Position numbers and translations under genes: made by a program. A DNA stretch of 64,000 bases from Bacteroidota bacterium. Lineage in GTDB: Bacteria; Bacteroidota; Bacteroidia; Chitinophagales; Chitinophagaceae. The notes beneath the pieces were generated by a model. It was not told where the DNA came from and ran no database searches. It worked only from the letters and a program-made list of their open reading frames with translations. Of this stretch, positions 8,554 to 16,264 are shown piece by piece; positions within the stretch are counted from its first letter, which is position 1, and each line of letters starts with the position of its first letter. Location of the stretch: positions 45,416 to 109,415 of the forward strand of contig JAFDXF010000080.1 in assembly GCA_018268055.1 (NCBI GenBank), read 5' to 3'.

Positions 8554-11061
8554 ATGCGAAGATGTTTATTTATAGTTTTCGGCTTATTAATATTTTCAGT
8601 AAAATCAATTGCGCAGGCACCTCAAAGTTGGACTGCCGGTGAAATGTATCAGGCAATAAAAAAGTTGAATGTACTGGGTTCTGTACTTTACATTGCAGCA
8701 CATCCCGATGATGAAAACACCAGACTGATAGCTTATTTATCAAAAGACAAATTATATCGCACCGGATACTTGTCACTTACTCGTGGTGACGGCGGACAAA
8801 ACCTTATTGGTGATGAACAAGGCGTTGATCTCGGCTTGATAAGAACACAAGAGCTACTCGCTGCAAGAAGATTGGATGGCGGTGAACAGTTTTTTTCCAG
8901 AGCTTTTGATTTTGGATATTCTAAAAACCCTGAAGAAACATTTTCTAAATGGGATAAAGAAAAAATATTGAGTGATGTGGTTTGGGTAATCAGAAAATTT
9001 CAACCGGATATTATTATTACACGATTTCCGACAACTGGCGAAGGCGGTCACGGACATCATACAGCTTCTGCAATTTTGGCTAATGAAGCATTTGCTACTG
9101 CTGCTGACCCAACTCGTTTTCCTGAGCAGTTTAAATATGGTGTTCATCCTTGGCAAGTAAAAAGAATTTTATGGAATACTTTTAATTTCGGAGGGAATAA
9201 CACTACCAAAGAAGATCAATTTAAATTAGATGTTGGTGGATACAATTCTTTATTAGGTGAAAGCTATGGAGAGATTGCGGCTGAGAGTAGAAGCCAACAT
9301 AAAAGCCAGGGCTTTGGCGTACCTGCTTCACGTGGCGAAGCAATAGAATATTTTTCTACTACAAAAGGCAATATTCCAAAAAGCAGTTTGTTGGATGATA
9401 TCAATATTTCATGGAGTAGAATTGAAGGAGGTAATGCAATAGAGCAATCTGTTGATAGCATTTTGAAAAACTTTGATTTTTTGCATCCTGAAAATTCAGT
9501 AAAAGATTTAGTGGGCATATATCAAAAAATATTAGCTCTGTCAGAAAGTATTTGGAAAAATATAAAACTCAATGAAGTCAAAATGCTAATTGCTCAATGC
9601 AGCGGCCTATTTATAGAAGTAGTAACCAATAGTCAGTATGCAGTGCAAACAGATTCTATAAAAATAAATTTTAACTTAAATAATCGCTTAGGCGCAGATG
9701 CTGTTTTGGCAAAAATTAATTTAGATAGTTTTGATTCGACTTTGACTGTTTCACTTGGGAAAAATAAAAATATTGGTTTTTCAAAAATATTTTTTATTCC
9801 CAATACTAAATCACTGACACAGCCTTATTGGCTGACAGAGCCAAAATCTGAAGGATATTTCAATGTGTCTGATCAGCAAAAAATTGGGCAACCGAATGTA
9901 GATCCTGCTTATTTAGCCAATGTGCAAATTAAGTTTTATAACATCCCACTTGATTTTTCTATTCCTGTACAATATAAATTTACTGATCCGGTAAAAGGTG
10001 AATTGTATGAACCCGTAGTTGTTATTCCTACAGTATTATTATCACTTGATTCAAAATTGAAAATAACCAGAGGTAATAATAATTTTAAAGGAACAATTTA
10101 TTTGACACCACAAAAAGACAGCAGCGCTGTTTACTTTGGAAAACTTTACAAAAAAGAAATGGGCAAATTTTCATATCAATATATTCCGAAGCAACTTTTA
10201 TTAACCCAAAAATCTAAAAAGTATGAAGTAGGTTATACCATTAATGCAAATGAGGATAATCAATATTACATGGGAACACAAAGAGAAGATGTTGCGCTGA
10301 TGATTACAGATTTAAAAACACCTTTTCTTTATTATCAAGAATTGCATACAATTAAATATGATCACATTCCATATATTAATTACCTCACCAATATTTCTGC
10401 GGTGAACCGTAAGCTTGACTTGAAAATAGTAGGAAAAAAAATTGGATATATTACTGGTGCGGGAGATAAAGTGCCACAAGCATTAGAGCTGATGGGCTAT
10501 CAGGTTACAATACTTGATGAAAAGGAATTGGAAAAAAATAATCTTAGTCAATTTGATGCTATTATAACAGGTGTACGAACATATAACACACACGATTGGA
10601 TGAATACTTATTATGACAAGCTGATGAAATACGTCAATGATGGCGGCAATTTGATTGTACAGTATAATACTAGCAATCAGATTGGCCCGGTGCGTGCTAA
10701 AATTGGTCCATATAATTTTGATATTACCAGAAATCGTGTAACTGATGAAAATGCAAAAGTTATTTTGCTGAAGCCTGCAAGCCCTGTATTTAATTTTCCG
10801 AATAAGATAACAGAAAAAGATTTTGATGGTTGGATTCAAGAACGCAGTATTTATCATGCCAGTGACCCAAGCGGTAAGTATGAAAAATTGTTAGGAATGT
10901 CAGACCCCGGCGAAAAATCAGATGATGGTAGTTTGATTGTAACAAAGTATGGCAAAGGCTGGTTTACTTATACAGGTCTAGTATTTTTCAGAGAACTGCC
11001 AGCTGGCGTGCCGGGTGCATACAGATTATTCGCTAACTTAATTGCTTTAAACCAAAAATAA
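8554..11061 (+). CDS. Secreted PIG-L (LmbE) family deacetylase, large form
   Basis: An 835-residue exported protein. I start at the ATG at 8554 (MRRCLFIVFGLLIFSVKSIAQ signal) rather than the in-frame TTG two codons before. The N-terminal 250 residues are a PIG-L/LmbE zinc deacetylase: the HPDDE motif at residues 50-54 and the second motif GEGGHGHHTAS with H166 and H169. Family enzymes remove N-acetyl groups from sugars, for example GlcNAc derivatives. The following 400 residues are a beta-rich region without catalytic motifs, and the C-terminal part (from KKIGYITGAGDKVPQALE) is amidotransferase-like, as in the M14 neighbour. It heads a unit with two tiny membrane proteins and a solute symporter, suggesting release and uptake of a deacetylated sugar or amino sugar (inference). 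Confidence 0.9.
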   Translation: MRRCLFIVFGLLIFSVKSIAQAPQSWTAGEMYQAIKKLNVLGSVLYIAAHPDDENTRLIAYLSKDKLYRTGYLSLTRGDGGQNLIGDEQGVDLGLIRTQELLAARRLDGGEQFFSRAFDFGYSKNPEETFSKWDKEKILSDVVWVIRKFQPDIIITRFPTTGEGGHGHHTASAILANEAFATAADPTRFPEQFKYGVHPWQVKRILWNTFNFGGNNTTKEDQFKLDVGGYNSLLGESYGEIAAESRSQHKSQGFGVPASRGEAIEYFSTTKGNIPKSSLLDDINISWSRIEGGNAIEQSVDSILKNFDFLHPENSVKDLVGIYQKILALSESIWKNIKLNEVKMLIAQCSGLFIEVVTNSQYAVQTDSIKINFNLNNRLGADAVLAKINLDSFDSTLTVSLGKNKNIGFSKIFFIPNTKSLTQPYWLTEPKSEGYFNVSDQQKIGQPNVDPAYLANVQIKFYNIPLDFSIPVQYKFTDPVKGELYEPVVVIPTVLLSLDSKLKITRGNNNFKGTIYLTPQKDSSAVYFGKLYKKEMGKFSYQYIPKQLLLTQKSKKYEVGYTINANEDNQYYMGTQREDVALMITDLKTPFLYYQELHTIKYDHIPYINYLTNISAVNRKLDLKIVGKKIGYITGAGDKVPQALELMGYQVTILDEKELEKNNLSQFDAIITGVRTYNTHDWMNTYYDKLMKYVNDGGNLIVQYNTSNQIGPVRAKIGPYNFDITRNRVTDENAKVILLKPASPVFNFPNKITEKDFDGWIQERSIYHASDPSGKYEKLLGMSDPGEKSDDGSLIVTKYGKGWFTYTGLVFFRELPAGVPGAYRLFANLIALNQK

Positions 11062-11070
11062 TAATTAACA

Positions 11071-11250
11071 ATGTCAGCACAACAAAAACCTGATGCTCGG
11101 AGAGGAGAAATGGCATTTATCTTTGCTATTATTTTAGGCTTGGCGTTGGGTACAGCAATTAAAAAAATTCGAGTCGGAATTATTATTGGAATTGTGTTAG
11201 GTCTTTTCGTTGTATTTACAGGGTGGTTACGTTCATCTAAAAACAAATGA
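11071..11250 (+). CDS. Tiny membrane protein, 59 aa
   Basis: A short gene translated from the sequence: ATG at 11071, TGA at 11248-11250, beginning MSAQQKPDARRGEM and ending RSSKNK. After a polar, positively charged head it has two hydrophobic stretches (AFIFAIILGLALGTAI and VGIIIGIVLGLFVVFTGWL) joined by KKIR, suggesting a two-helix hairpin in the inner membrane with both ends inside. It starts 9 bp after the PIG-L stop, and its stop overlaps the next start as ATGA, so it is almost certainly translated with its neighbours. No family recognised. It may be an accessory subunit of the symporter downstream (inference). Confidence 0.75.
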   Translation: MSAQQKPDARRGEMAFIFAIILGLALGTAIKKIRVGIIIGIVLGLFVVFTGWLRSSKNK

Positions 11251-11372
11251 AATCTGACAATAACGATAAAGCACCATTATTTAAAAGCTGGAACTATTGG
11301 TATTTGCTGGTAGTGTTATTCCTTGCATTTTTGATTGTATTATTTTTTTTCTTTACCAAACATTTTGAATGA
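11247..11372 (+). CDS. Tiny single-span membrane protein, 41 aa
   Basis: A 41-residue protein with the ATG at 11247 inside the stop of the preceding gene (ATGA) and its own TGA at 11370-11372 overlapping the symporter start in the same way. The sequence has a soluble head (MKSDNNDKAPLFKSWNYW), one long aromatic-rich transmembrane helix and a short tail KHFE. The double ATGA coupling argues strongly that it is real and made in a fixed ratio with the symporter. Small one-helix partners are known for some transporters, for example the DUF4212-type partners of SSS symporters, but I cannot show homology here. Confidence 0.75.
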   Translation: MKSDNNDKAPLFKSWNYWYLLVVLFLAFLIVLFFFFTKHFE

Positions 11373-13105
11373 GCCAACTCGACTGGATAGTACTCATTGC
11401 CACTTTGCTTGGAATCATAACCTATGGTTTGTATAGAAGTCGTACTACTAAAACATTGGATGGATATTTTTTGTCCAATAGAAGTATGCACTGGGGTTTA
11501 ATCCTGCTCAGTATCATGGGCACACAGGCAAGTGCCATTACTTTCCTAACTGCTCCCGGTCAGGCTTATGATGATGGGATGCGCTTTGTTCAATACTATT
11601 TCGGTTTGCCTATTGCAATGATTATTATCTGCATTTTTTTTGTACCGATCTTCAGCCGAATGAAAGTTTATACTGCGTATGAATATTTAGGAAGTAGGTT
11701 TGACAATAAAACAAGATCACTCACTTCATTTTTATTTTTATTGCAGCGGGGATTGTCCACCGGCATCAGTGTGTTTGCACCATCTATTATATTATCATCA
11801 TTGCTCGGCTGGGATATTTACTGGACCAATATTTTTATGGGCGGCTTGCTTATTATTTATACCATCAGCGGCGGTGCAAAAGCTGTTGCTTATACTCAAC
11901 AACTGCAATTAATTATTATTTTCTCAGGAATGTTCATCGCTGCATATATGTTGGTAAAATTATTGCCGACCGGTGTTGCATTTTTTGATGCTTTAAAATC
12001 CGGTGGTAATGCAGGAAAAATAAATGTAATTACATCTGGATTTGCCAATGGTAAATTCAACTGGGGCGATCAGTACAATATATTCAGTGGAATCATTGGA
12101 GGTTTCTTTTTGGCACTGTCTTATTTTGGTACGGATCAAAGTCAAGTGGGGCGTTACCTTACTGCAAAGAACCTGAAAGAAAGCAAGCTTGGTTTAATTA
12201 TGAATGGGTTGGTGAAAGTGCCTATGCAATTTTTAATTCTACTTATCGGTGTGTTGGTATTTGCATTTTATCAATTCAAAGGTGCACCGATATTTTTTAA
12301 TCAGTCATTAGCGGCGCGAGCACATCAAACGGTTTATGATGATGAATTATCAAAACTTGAAACAAAATATCAAGAACAATTTTCTGTAATACCCGGCTAT
12401 CAGCAACAATTGACTGAGCTGAAAGGAAGTGCTAATACCATTGGAGTAGAGGCCTTAAAAGAAAAAATTAAAATTGCTAATGAGGAAGCAGCCAATACAA
12501 GGAAAGAATATAAAGCAGTTATCAAGAAAGCAATACCGGGAGAGGACACGAAGGATACGAATTATATTTTTCTTCGCTTCGTGGTGGACTATTTACCGGC
12601 AGGATTAGTAGGCTTATTAATTGCAATAATTTTTTTAGCATCGTGGGGAAGTATAGCAGCTGCTTTGAATTCGTTGGCATCCAGCACGATGATAGATTTT
12701 CATAAAAGATTTTCTAAGATAGAGGCAAATGAAGAATACGAATATCGGCTTTCCAAGTGGTACACATTTGGTTGGGGTGTGTTTAGTATTATTGTCGCCA
12801 TGTTTGCTTACGATTTGGGCAACAGCTTGATAGAAGCTGTAAATGTATTAGGCTCGCTATTCTATGGAGTAATTCTCGGCGTATTTTTAGTCGCATTCTT
12901 ATTTAAAAAAATAAAAAACGGTACTGTTGTTTTTTGGGCAGCCATACTTGCAGAAATATTAGTGCTTTCTGTATTTGTTTTTTCTAAAATGGGATTTTTT
13001 AATTTAGGCTTTTTATGGCTCAATCCCATTGGTGCATTGAGTGTGATGTTGTTTGCATTGTTGTTGAATTTGTGCTTGAAAAAGAAAAGCCCCACTATTA
13101 TGTGA
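11369..13105 (+). CDS. Sodium:solute symporter (SSS family)
   Basis: A 578-residue polytopic inner-membrane protein of the SSS/SLC5 family, which couples Na+ entry to uptake of sugars, amino sugars, sialic acids or amino acids. The first helices with GYFLSNRSMHWGLILLSIMG, the SAITFLTAPGQAY stretch, ISGGAKAVAYTQQLQ and the SYFGTDQSQVGRYL motif are characteristic of SLC5-like carriers. About 13 membrane segments can be counted. Residues about 302-400 form a long hydrophilic, helix-prone insertion (for example VEALKEKIKIANEEAANTR) between two membrane helices, much longer than usual loops. It is translationally coupled by ATGA to the preceding tiny protein. Substrate unknown; the PIG-L context hints at an amino sugar. 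Confidence 0.9.
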   Translation: MSQLDWIVLIATLLGIITYGLYRSRTTKTLDGYFLSNRSMHWGLILLSIMGTQASAITFLTAPGQAYDDGMRFVQYYFGLPIAMIIICIFFVPIFSRMKVYTAYEYLGSRFDNKTRSLTSFLFLLQRGLSTGISVFAPSIILSSLLGWDIYWTNIFMGGLLIIYTISGGAKAVAYTQQLQLIIIFSGMFIAAYMLVKLLPTGVAFFDALKSGGNAGKINVITSGFANGKFNWGDQYNIFSGIIGGFFLALSYFGTDQSQVGRYLTAKNLKESKLGLIMNGLVKVPMQFLILLIGVLVFAFYQFKGAPIFFNQSLAARAHQTVYDDELSKLETKYQEQFSVIPGYQQQLTELKGSANTIGVEALKEKIKIANEEAANTRKEYKAVIKKAIPGEDTKDTNYIFLRFVVDYLPAGLVGLLIAIIFLASWGSIAAALNSLASSTMIDFHKRFSKIEANEEYEYRLSKWYTFGWGVFSIIVAMFAYDLGNSLIEAVNVLGSLFYGVILGVFLVAFLFKKIKNGTVVFWAAILAEILVLSVFVFSKMGFFNLGFLWLNPIGALSVMLFALLLNLCLKKKSPTIM

Positions 13106-13130
13106 GGCTTTTCAAAAATTATTTTTTTTA
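13085..13130. terminator. Bidirectional terminator between symporter and DUF2911 genes
   Basis: AAAAGCC at 13085-13091 pairs with GGCTTTT at 13106-13112, with an extra CAC/GTG helix inside; the symporter stop codon lies in the loop. A T-rich tail follows on the plus strand (ATTTTTTTTA), and the other side (CTTTTC) serves the convergent DUF2911 gene. Confidence 0.7.
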
Positions 13131-13136
13131 AGGAGT

Positions 13137-13973
13137 TTATTTATTCAGCTCAGCCAGCAATTTTTCATTCAATTTTACATAGTCATCATTTTTTGCTTCT
13201 GCAGCCATTGCTTTAGATTTTTCTGCAGCTGCTTTGGCTTCTGCTTTCTTACCCAACTTTGCTAAGCAAGTAGCACGTTGATATTGAAGCCAGAAGGCTT
13301 TAGGTTGTTGTTCTACTGCTTTATCATACCATGCAAGTGATTGATTCAAATCTTTATTATTCTCCATATAATATAAAGCTGCAGCACCGTAAGGACGAGT
13401 GTCTTTATTCATCATCTGATCTATCTGTGACATAATCTTTGAATCAACATCAGTAGAAACAGGTAATAAAACATAGGTTTTATCCCAGCCGATTTGAATA
13501 TCACAAGTTGTAGGTTTGATGTTTGCTACTTCAATGGTGAATGTTTCTATCGATTCATTAGTGCTCAATGCTTTTGACTGAACTCTAACAACATCTTCGT
13601 CTTGCTTGTAGTCAGCAGGGCTTGTTACATCTGTTTGTTTAGAAATGATAATAGTCCAGCTATTTTTATCAGGAATAGTTAATAAACCATATTTGCCGGC
13701 TTTTACTTTTGTTTCGCCAATTGTTACATCATCACCAAATGTAACAGTAGTAGCTGAATTTGCTCCGGTGCGCCATACTTTATTATATGGAACTAAGTCA
13801 CCAAATATTTTTCTTCCTTTCATGCCAGGGCGTGAATACGATAACTCAATAGTTGAAAGACCAAAGTTTTGTTTTAATGTTTGCGTCGGGCTGGGCTGTG
13901 GTGTGTTGAGGCTTTGAGCTTCGGTGGTTGTAAGAAATGCTACTGCCATCATTGCAAGAAATAGTTTTTTCAT
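13137..13973 (-). CDS. DUF2911 protein with C-terminal TPR segment
   Basis: A 278-residue exported protein starting at the ATG 13971-13973 with signal peptide MKKLFLAMMAVAFLTTTEAQ; the frame extends upstream but without plausible coding sequence, and a promoter box lies between. Residues about 30-165 are a DUF2911 domain (STIELSYSRPGMKGRKIFG, KVWRTGANSATTVTFGDD, KAGKYGLLTIPDKNSWTII). The C-terminal 90 residues contain a TPR-like unit (AALYYMENNKDLNQSLAWYDKAVEQQ) and an Ala/Lys-rich helix. DUF2911 is common in Bacteroidota and has no established function. A shorter relative without TPR lies at 40728-41249. Monocistronic, converging on the symporter gene. Confidence 0.85.
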   Translation of the reverse strand: MKKLFLAMMAVAFLTTTEAQSLNTPQPSPTQTLKQNFGLSTIELSYSRPGMKGRKIFGDLVPYNKVWRTGANSATTVTFGDDVTIGETKVKAGKYGLLTIPDKNSWTIIISKQTDVTSPADYKQDEDVVRVQSKALSTNESIETFTIEVANIKPTTCDIQIGWDKTYVLLPVSTDVDSKIMSQIDQMMNKDTRPYGAAALYYMENNKDLNQSLAWYDKAVEQQPKAFWLQYQRATCLAKLGKKAEAKAAAEKSKAMAAEAKNDDYVKLNEKLLAELNK

Positions 13974-13993
13974 ATCTGAAGTTTTTGTGTTGC

Positions 13994-14001
13994 CAAAGAT
14001 A
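13994..14001 (-). promoter_or_regulatory. Bacteroidota -7 box (TATCTTTG) before the DUF2911/TPR gene
   Basis: Minus-strand TATCTTTG matches TAnnTTTG, 20 bases before the chosen ATG. It lies inside the open extension of the frame, which supports the shorter start. No convincing -33 TTTG was found. Confidence 0.5.
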
Positions 14002-14122
14002 CGAAATTGAATGTAGCAGGGATTGAGGAAAAATGGTTTTTGACCCATAAAACTATTAAGAAACAGAAAGTGTTGCTCTAAATCTGTTGAACCCTTTTAA
14101 TGCTTTTGAGAAGCTAATTGTT

Positions 14123-15532
14123 TTAAAAGTCTATCAGAACTTTAGTTCTGTTTCCTTTTATTGTTGTGTTTTTCCATTTTGGACCATCTTTGATGAGGCG
14201 TATAGCTTCTTTATCACATTTATTGCAAAGCGATTTTTCTATTTTAAAATTCATTGGCTCACCATATTTGTTTACTTCAAAAGAAACTTCAACAGTGCCT
14301 GATTTTCCACTCGTTTTGCTTCTGAATTCATCCGGCGATTCTAAGTTATTGGCAATATAGCTGTCATAGTTTGACCAACCATCAACAGGCTCAGACTCTT
14401 CTAATTTCATATTGGCATCACGCTTTCTATCTGCATTGATTTTTTTATTACTCAATACTATACCGGTAGTGCTTTTATCTTCTTGCAGTATAATATTATT
14501 TCCGGTAGTAATGTTATGCAAGCTCGCAGTAGTATTGTCAAAACCTAAAGATTTTATTTGAACGCTTAGCGTAGTGTCCGGATATGTAATGGTGAAATAT
14601 CCTTTCGCATCGGTGTAAGTTCCTGCATTATTATCTGCAGGATTGGATATTTTGGCAAATGGAAGGCCAATCCCATTTTCATCGGTAATGCGTCCTTTAA
14701 AAACATTCGCTCTTGGAGCAGCACTTAATGTCCTTACTTTTTCCGATACATTTCCTGATGCAACAGCAGAAATTTCTTTCGTTTCATTTATACGTGTATC
14801 ATCTATTACATTATTGCCTTTTGCAATTTTTGCTTTGGCAACCTGATTGCTTTCATCTTTTGCAGTAGCGTTTACATTTGTAATGCTAATGCTATCTGCA
14901 TTTATAGTATTTACTTTACCGATGATGGGTTCAGTGATGGGTTCAGCAGATGCTGAACGAGATGCGATTGTAGCAGGTTGAGTTGAGTAATTACTTTTTT
15001 TATCTGCTACTACTTTCTTTTCTTGATCAACAGTAGCTGCACCGGTTAAATTTTTTTGATTGTCATTTTTTTCATTCTTTGCAATGGCAATATCCGGGTT
15101 CAGTACTGTGTTATTATCAATTTGTGGTTGTGTTGTATTTGTATGAGAGGGATTTAATTGTGTATTGCTATTCTGGGCCACTTCCTGCTTGGGGTTATTG
15201 GCGGTGAAATAAAAATTTTGTGCTAAGAATCCTGCACCGCCTACGATTAAGATAAGAGCTGCTATTCTAAGCCATGAGAGTTTTTTACGGTTTTCTGAAA
15301 TACCTACCACTTTGCCGCTTTCTGTTTTTTGAGCAAGCCTTTGTTTTAACTCATTAATATCTGTTGTTATATTAACACCCGGCAAAGCATAACCTTCTAA
15401 GGCATCTGCCAAGAACGAATCTTCCAGTGCAGCCTTCTCCAGTTCATTCATTTCTTTTGGAGACAATAAACCTTGATGATATTTTTCAATATCAACTGCC
15501 GAATAATTTTTTATTTTTTTGCCTTCGTTCAT
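14123..15532 (-). CDS. Anti-sigma-factor-like membrane protein with CarboxypepD-reg and TonB-like domains
   Basis: A 469-residue protein 37 bp downstream of an ECF sigma gene. The cytoplasmic N-terminus (SAVDIEKYHQGLLSPKEMNE, then LEKAALEDSFLADALEGYA) is the form typical of Bacteroidota anti-sigma proteins. One transmembrane helix follows at about residues 87-106. The periplasmic part has a low-complexity Asn/Thr/Ala-rich linker (110-270), a carboxypeptidase-regulatory-like beta sandwich at about 275-350 (FKGRITDENGIGLPFAKI), and a C-terminal TonB-like domain at about 388-469 (GTVEVSFEVNKYGEPMNFKI) with a CNKC pair. It probably binds and restrains the adjacent sigma factor and senses an envelope signal, but this is inferred from position and architecture. 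Confidence 0.8.
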   Translation of the reverse strand: MNEGKKIKNYSAVDIEKYHQGLLSPKEMNELEKAALEDSFLADALEGYALPGVNITTDINELKQRLAQKTESGKVVGISENRKKLSWLRIAALILIVGGAGFLAQNFYFTANNPKQEVAQNSNTQLNPSHTNTTQPQIDNNTVLNPDIAIAKNEKNDNQKNLTGAATVDQEKKVVADKKSNYSTQPATIASRSASAEPITEPIIGKVNTINADSISITNVNATAKDESNQVAKAKIAKGNNVIDDTRINETKEISAVASGNVSEKVRTLSAAPRANVFKGRITDENGIGLPFAKISNPADNNAGTYTDAKGYFTITYPDTTLSVQIKSLGFDNTTASLHNITTGNNIILQEDKSTTGIVLSNKKINADRKRDANMKLEESEPVDGWSNYDSYIANNLESPDEFRSKTSGKSGTVEVSFEVNKYGEPMNFKIEKSLCNKCDKEAIRLIKDGPKWKNTTIKGNRTKVLIDF

Positions 15533-15569
15533 TTTATTTTTTCAAAAATAAAAACTCTTTTTATTGTTC

Positions 15570-16145
15570 TTATTCAATGTCTTTATTCTCCATACAATTT
15601 TTCAAATTTCTACGACCATTCTGAATAAAACTTCTGATTTGATTCCATTCAAAACCGGTTATCTCTACAATTTCATTATAGCATTTCCCATCTAAATAAA
15701 AGAGCCTGATGGCTTTCTGCTGATTGTCTGTTAATGTACCTAAGCAGTATTCCATTTTTGTCAAATTCTCTTCTTTTTCCAACACACCATTCAGATGCAC
15801 TTCTTCTTCGTTTTGCATAAGCTCCGGCTTAAATTCTGTGGTTTTCAGGTTTTTAGGTGTTCGGAGCTGCATGAGGCAATAGTTTTTGGCCAAAATATGC
15901 AGCCATCCTTTGAAATTATCCACTTCATGCTTCTTTAACTTGACAACCAATTCTTCAAAAATCTGCATCACACCGTCTTTTGCTTTTTCGCTATCCTTAA
16001 AATATTTCAGACAAACGCCATAGACCAAATCCATATAGCGTTGGTACAATTCCCCCAGAACTTGCATGTCGCCATCGGCTTTGTATAGAGCTATAAGTTC
16101 CTTATCCTCAAGGTTTGAGTGTGATATGTTGCGTATAAATGCCAA
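15570..16145 (-). CDS. ECF-type RNA polymerase sigma factor
   Basis: A 191-residue sigma-70-family protein. Region 2 is recognisable in LGELYQRYMDLVYGVCLKYF through GWLHILAKNYCLMQLR, and region 4 as the helix-turn-helix TDNQQKAIRLFYLDGKCYNEI to EWNQIRSFIQNGRRNLK. The frame begins with TTG (16143-16145); no in-frame ATG precedes region 2, so a TTG start is likely but the exact start is uncertain. It precedes the anti-sigma-like gene and is divergent from the vWA gene, with about 120 bp of AT-rich sequence between. Several acidic and Asn substitutions in region 4 are usual for Bacteroidota ECF factors. Targets unknown. Confidence 0.9.
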   Translation of the reverse strand: MAFIRNISHSNLEDKELIALYKADGDMQVLGELYQRYMDLVYGVCLKYFKDSEKAKDGVMQIFEELVVKLKKHEVDNFKGWLHILAKNYCLMQLRTPKNLKTTEFKPELMQNEEEVHLNGVLEKEENLTKMEYCLGTLTDNQQKAIRLFYLDGKCYNEIVEITGFEWNQIRSFIQNGRRNLKNCMENKDIE

Positions 16146-16264
16146 TGCGTAAAAGTAACTATTTCAGAATGATTTTTAGATTTAATAAACACCATTTTTG
16201 AATTAGCTAAAAATTATTTTATGCAATTTTTTCAAATGTTGCATCAGTCAAAAAAAACTTATTT

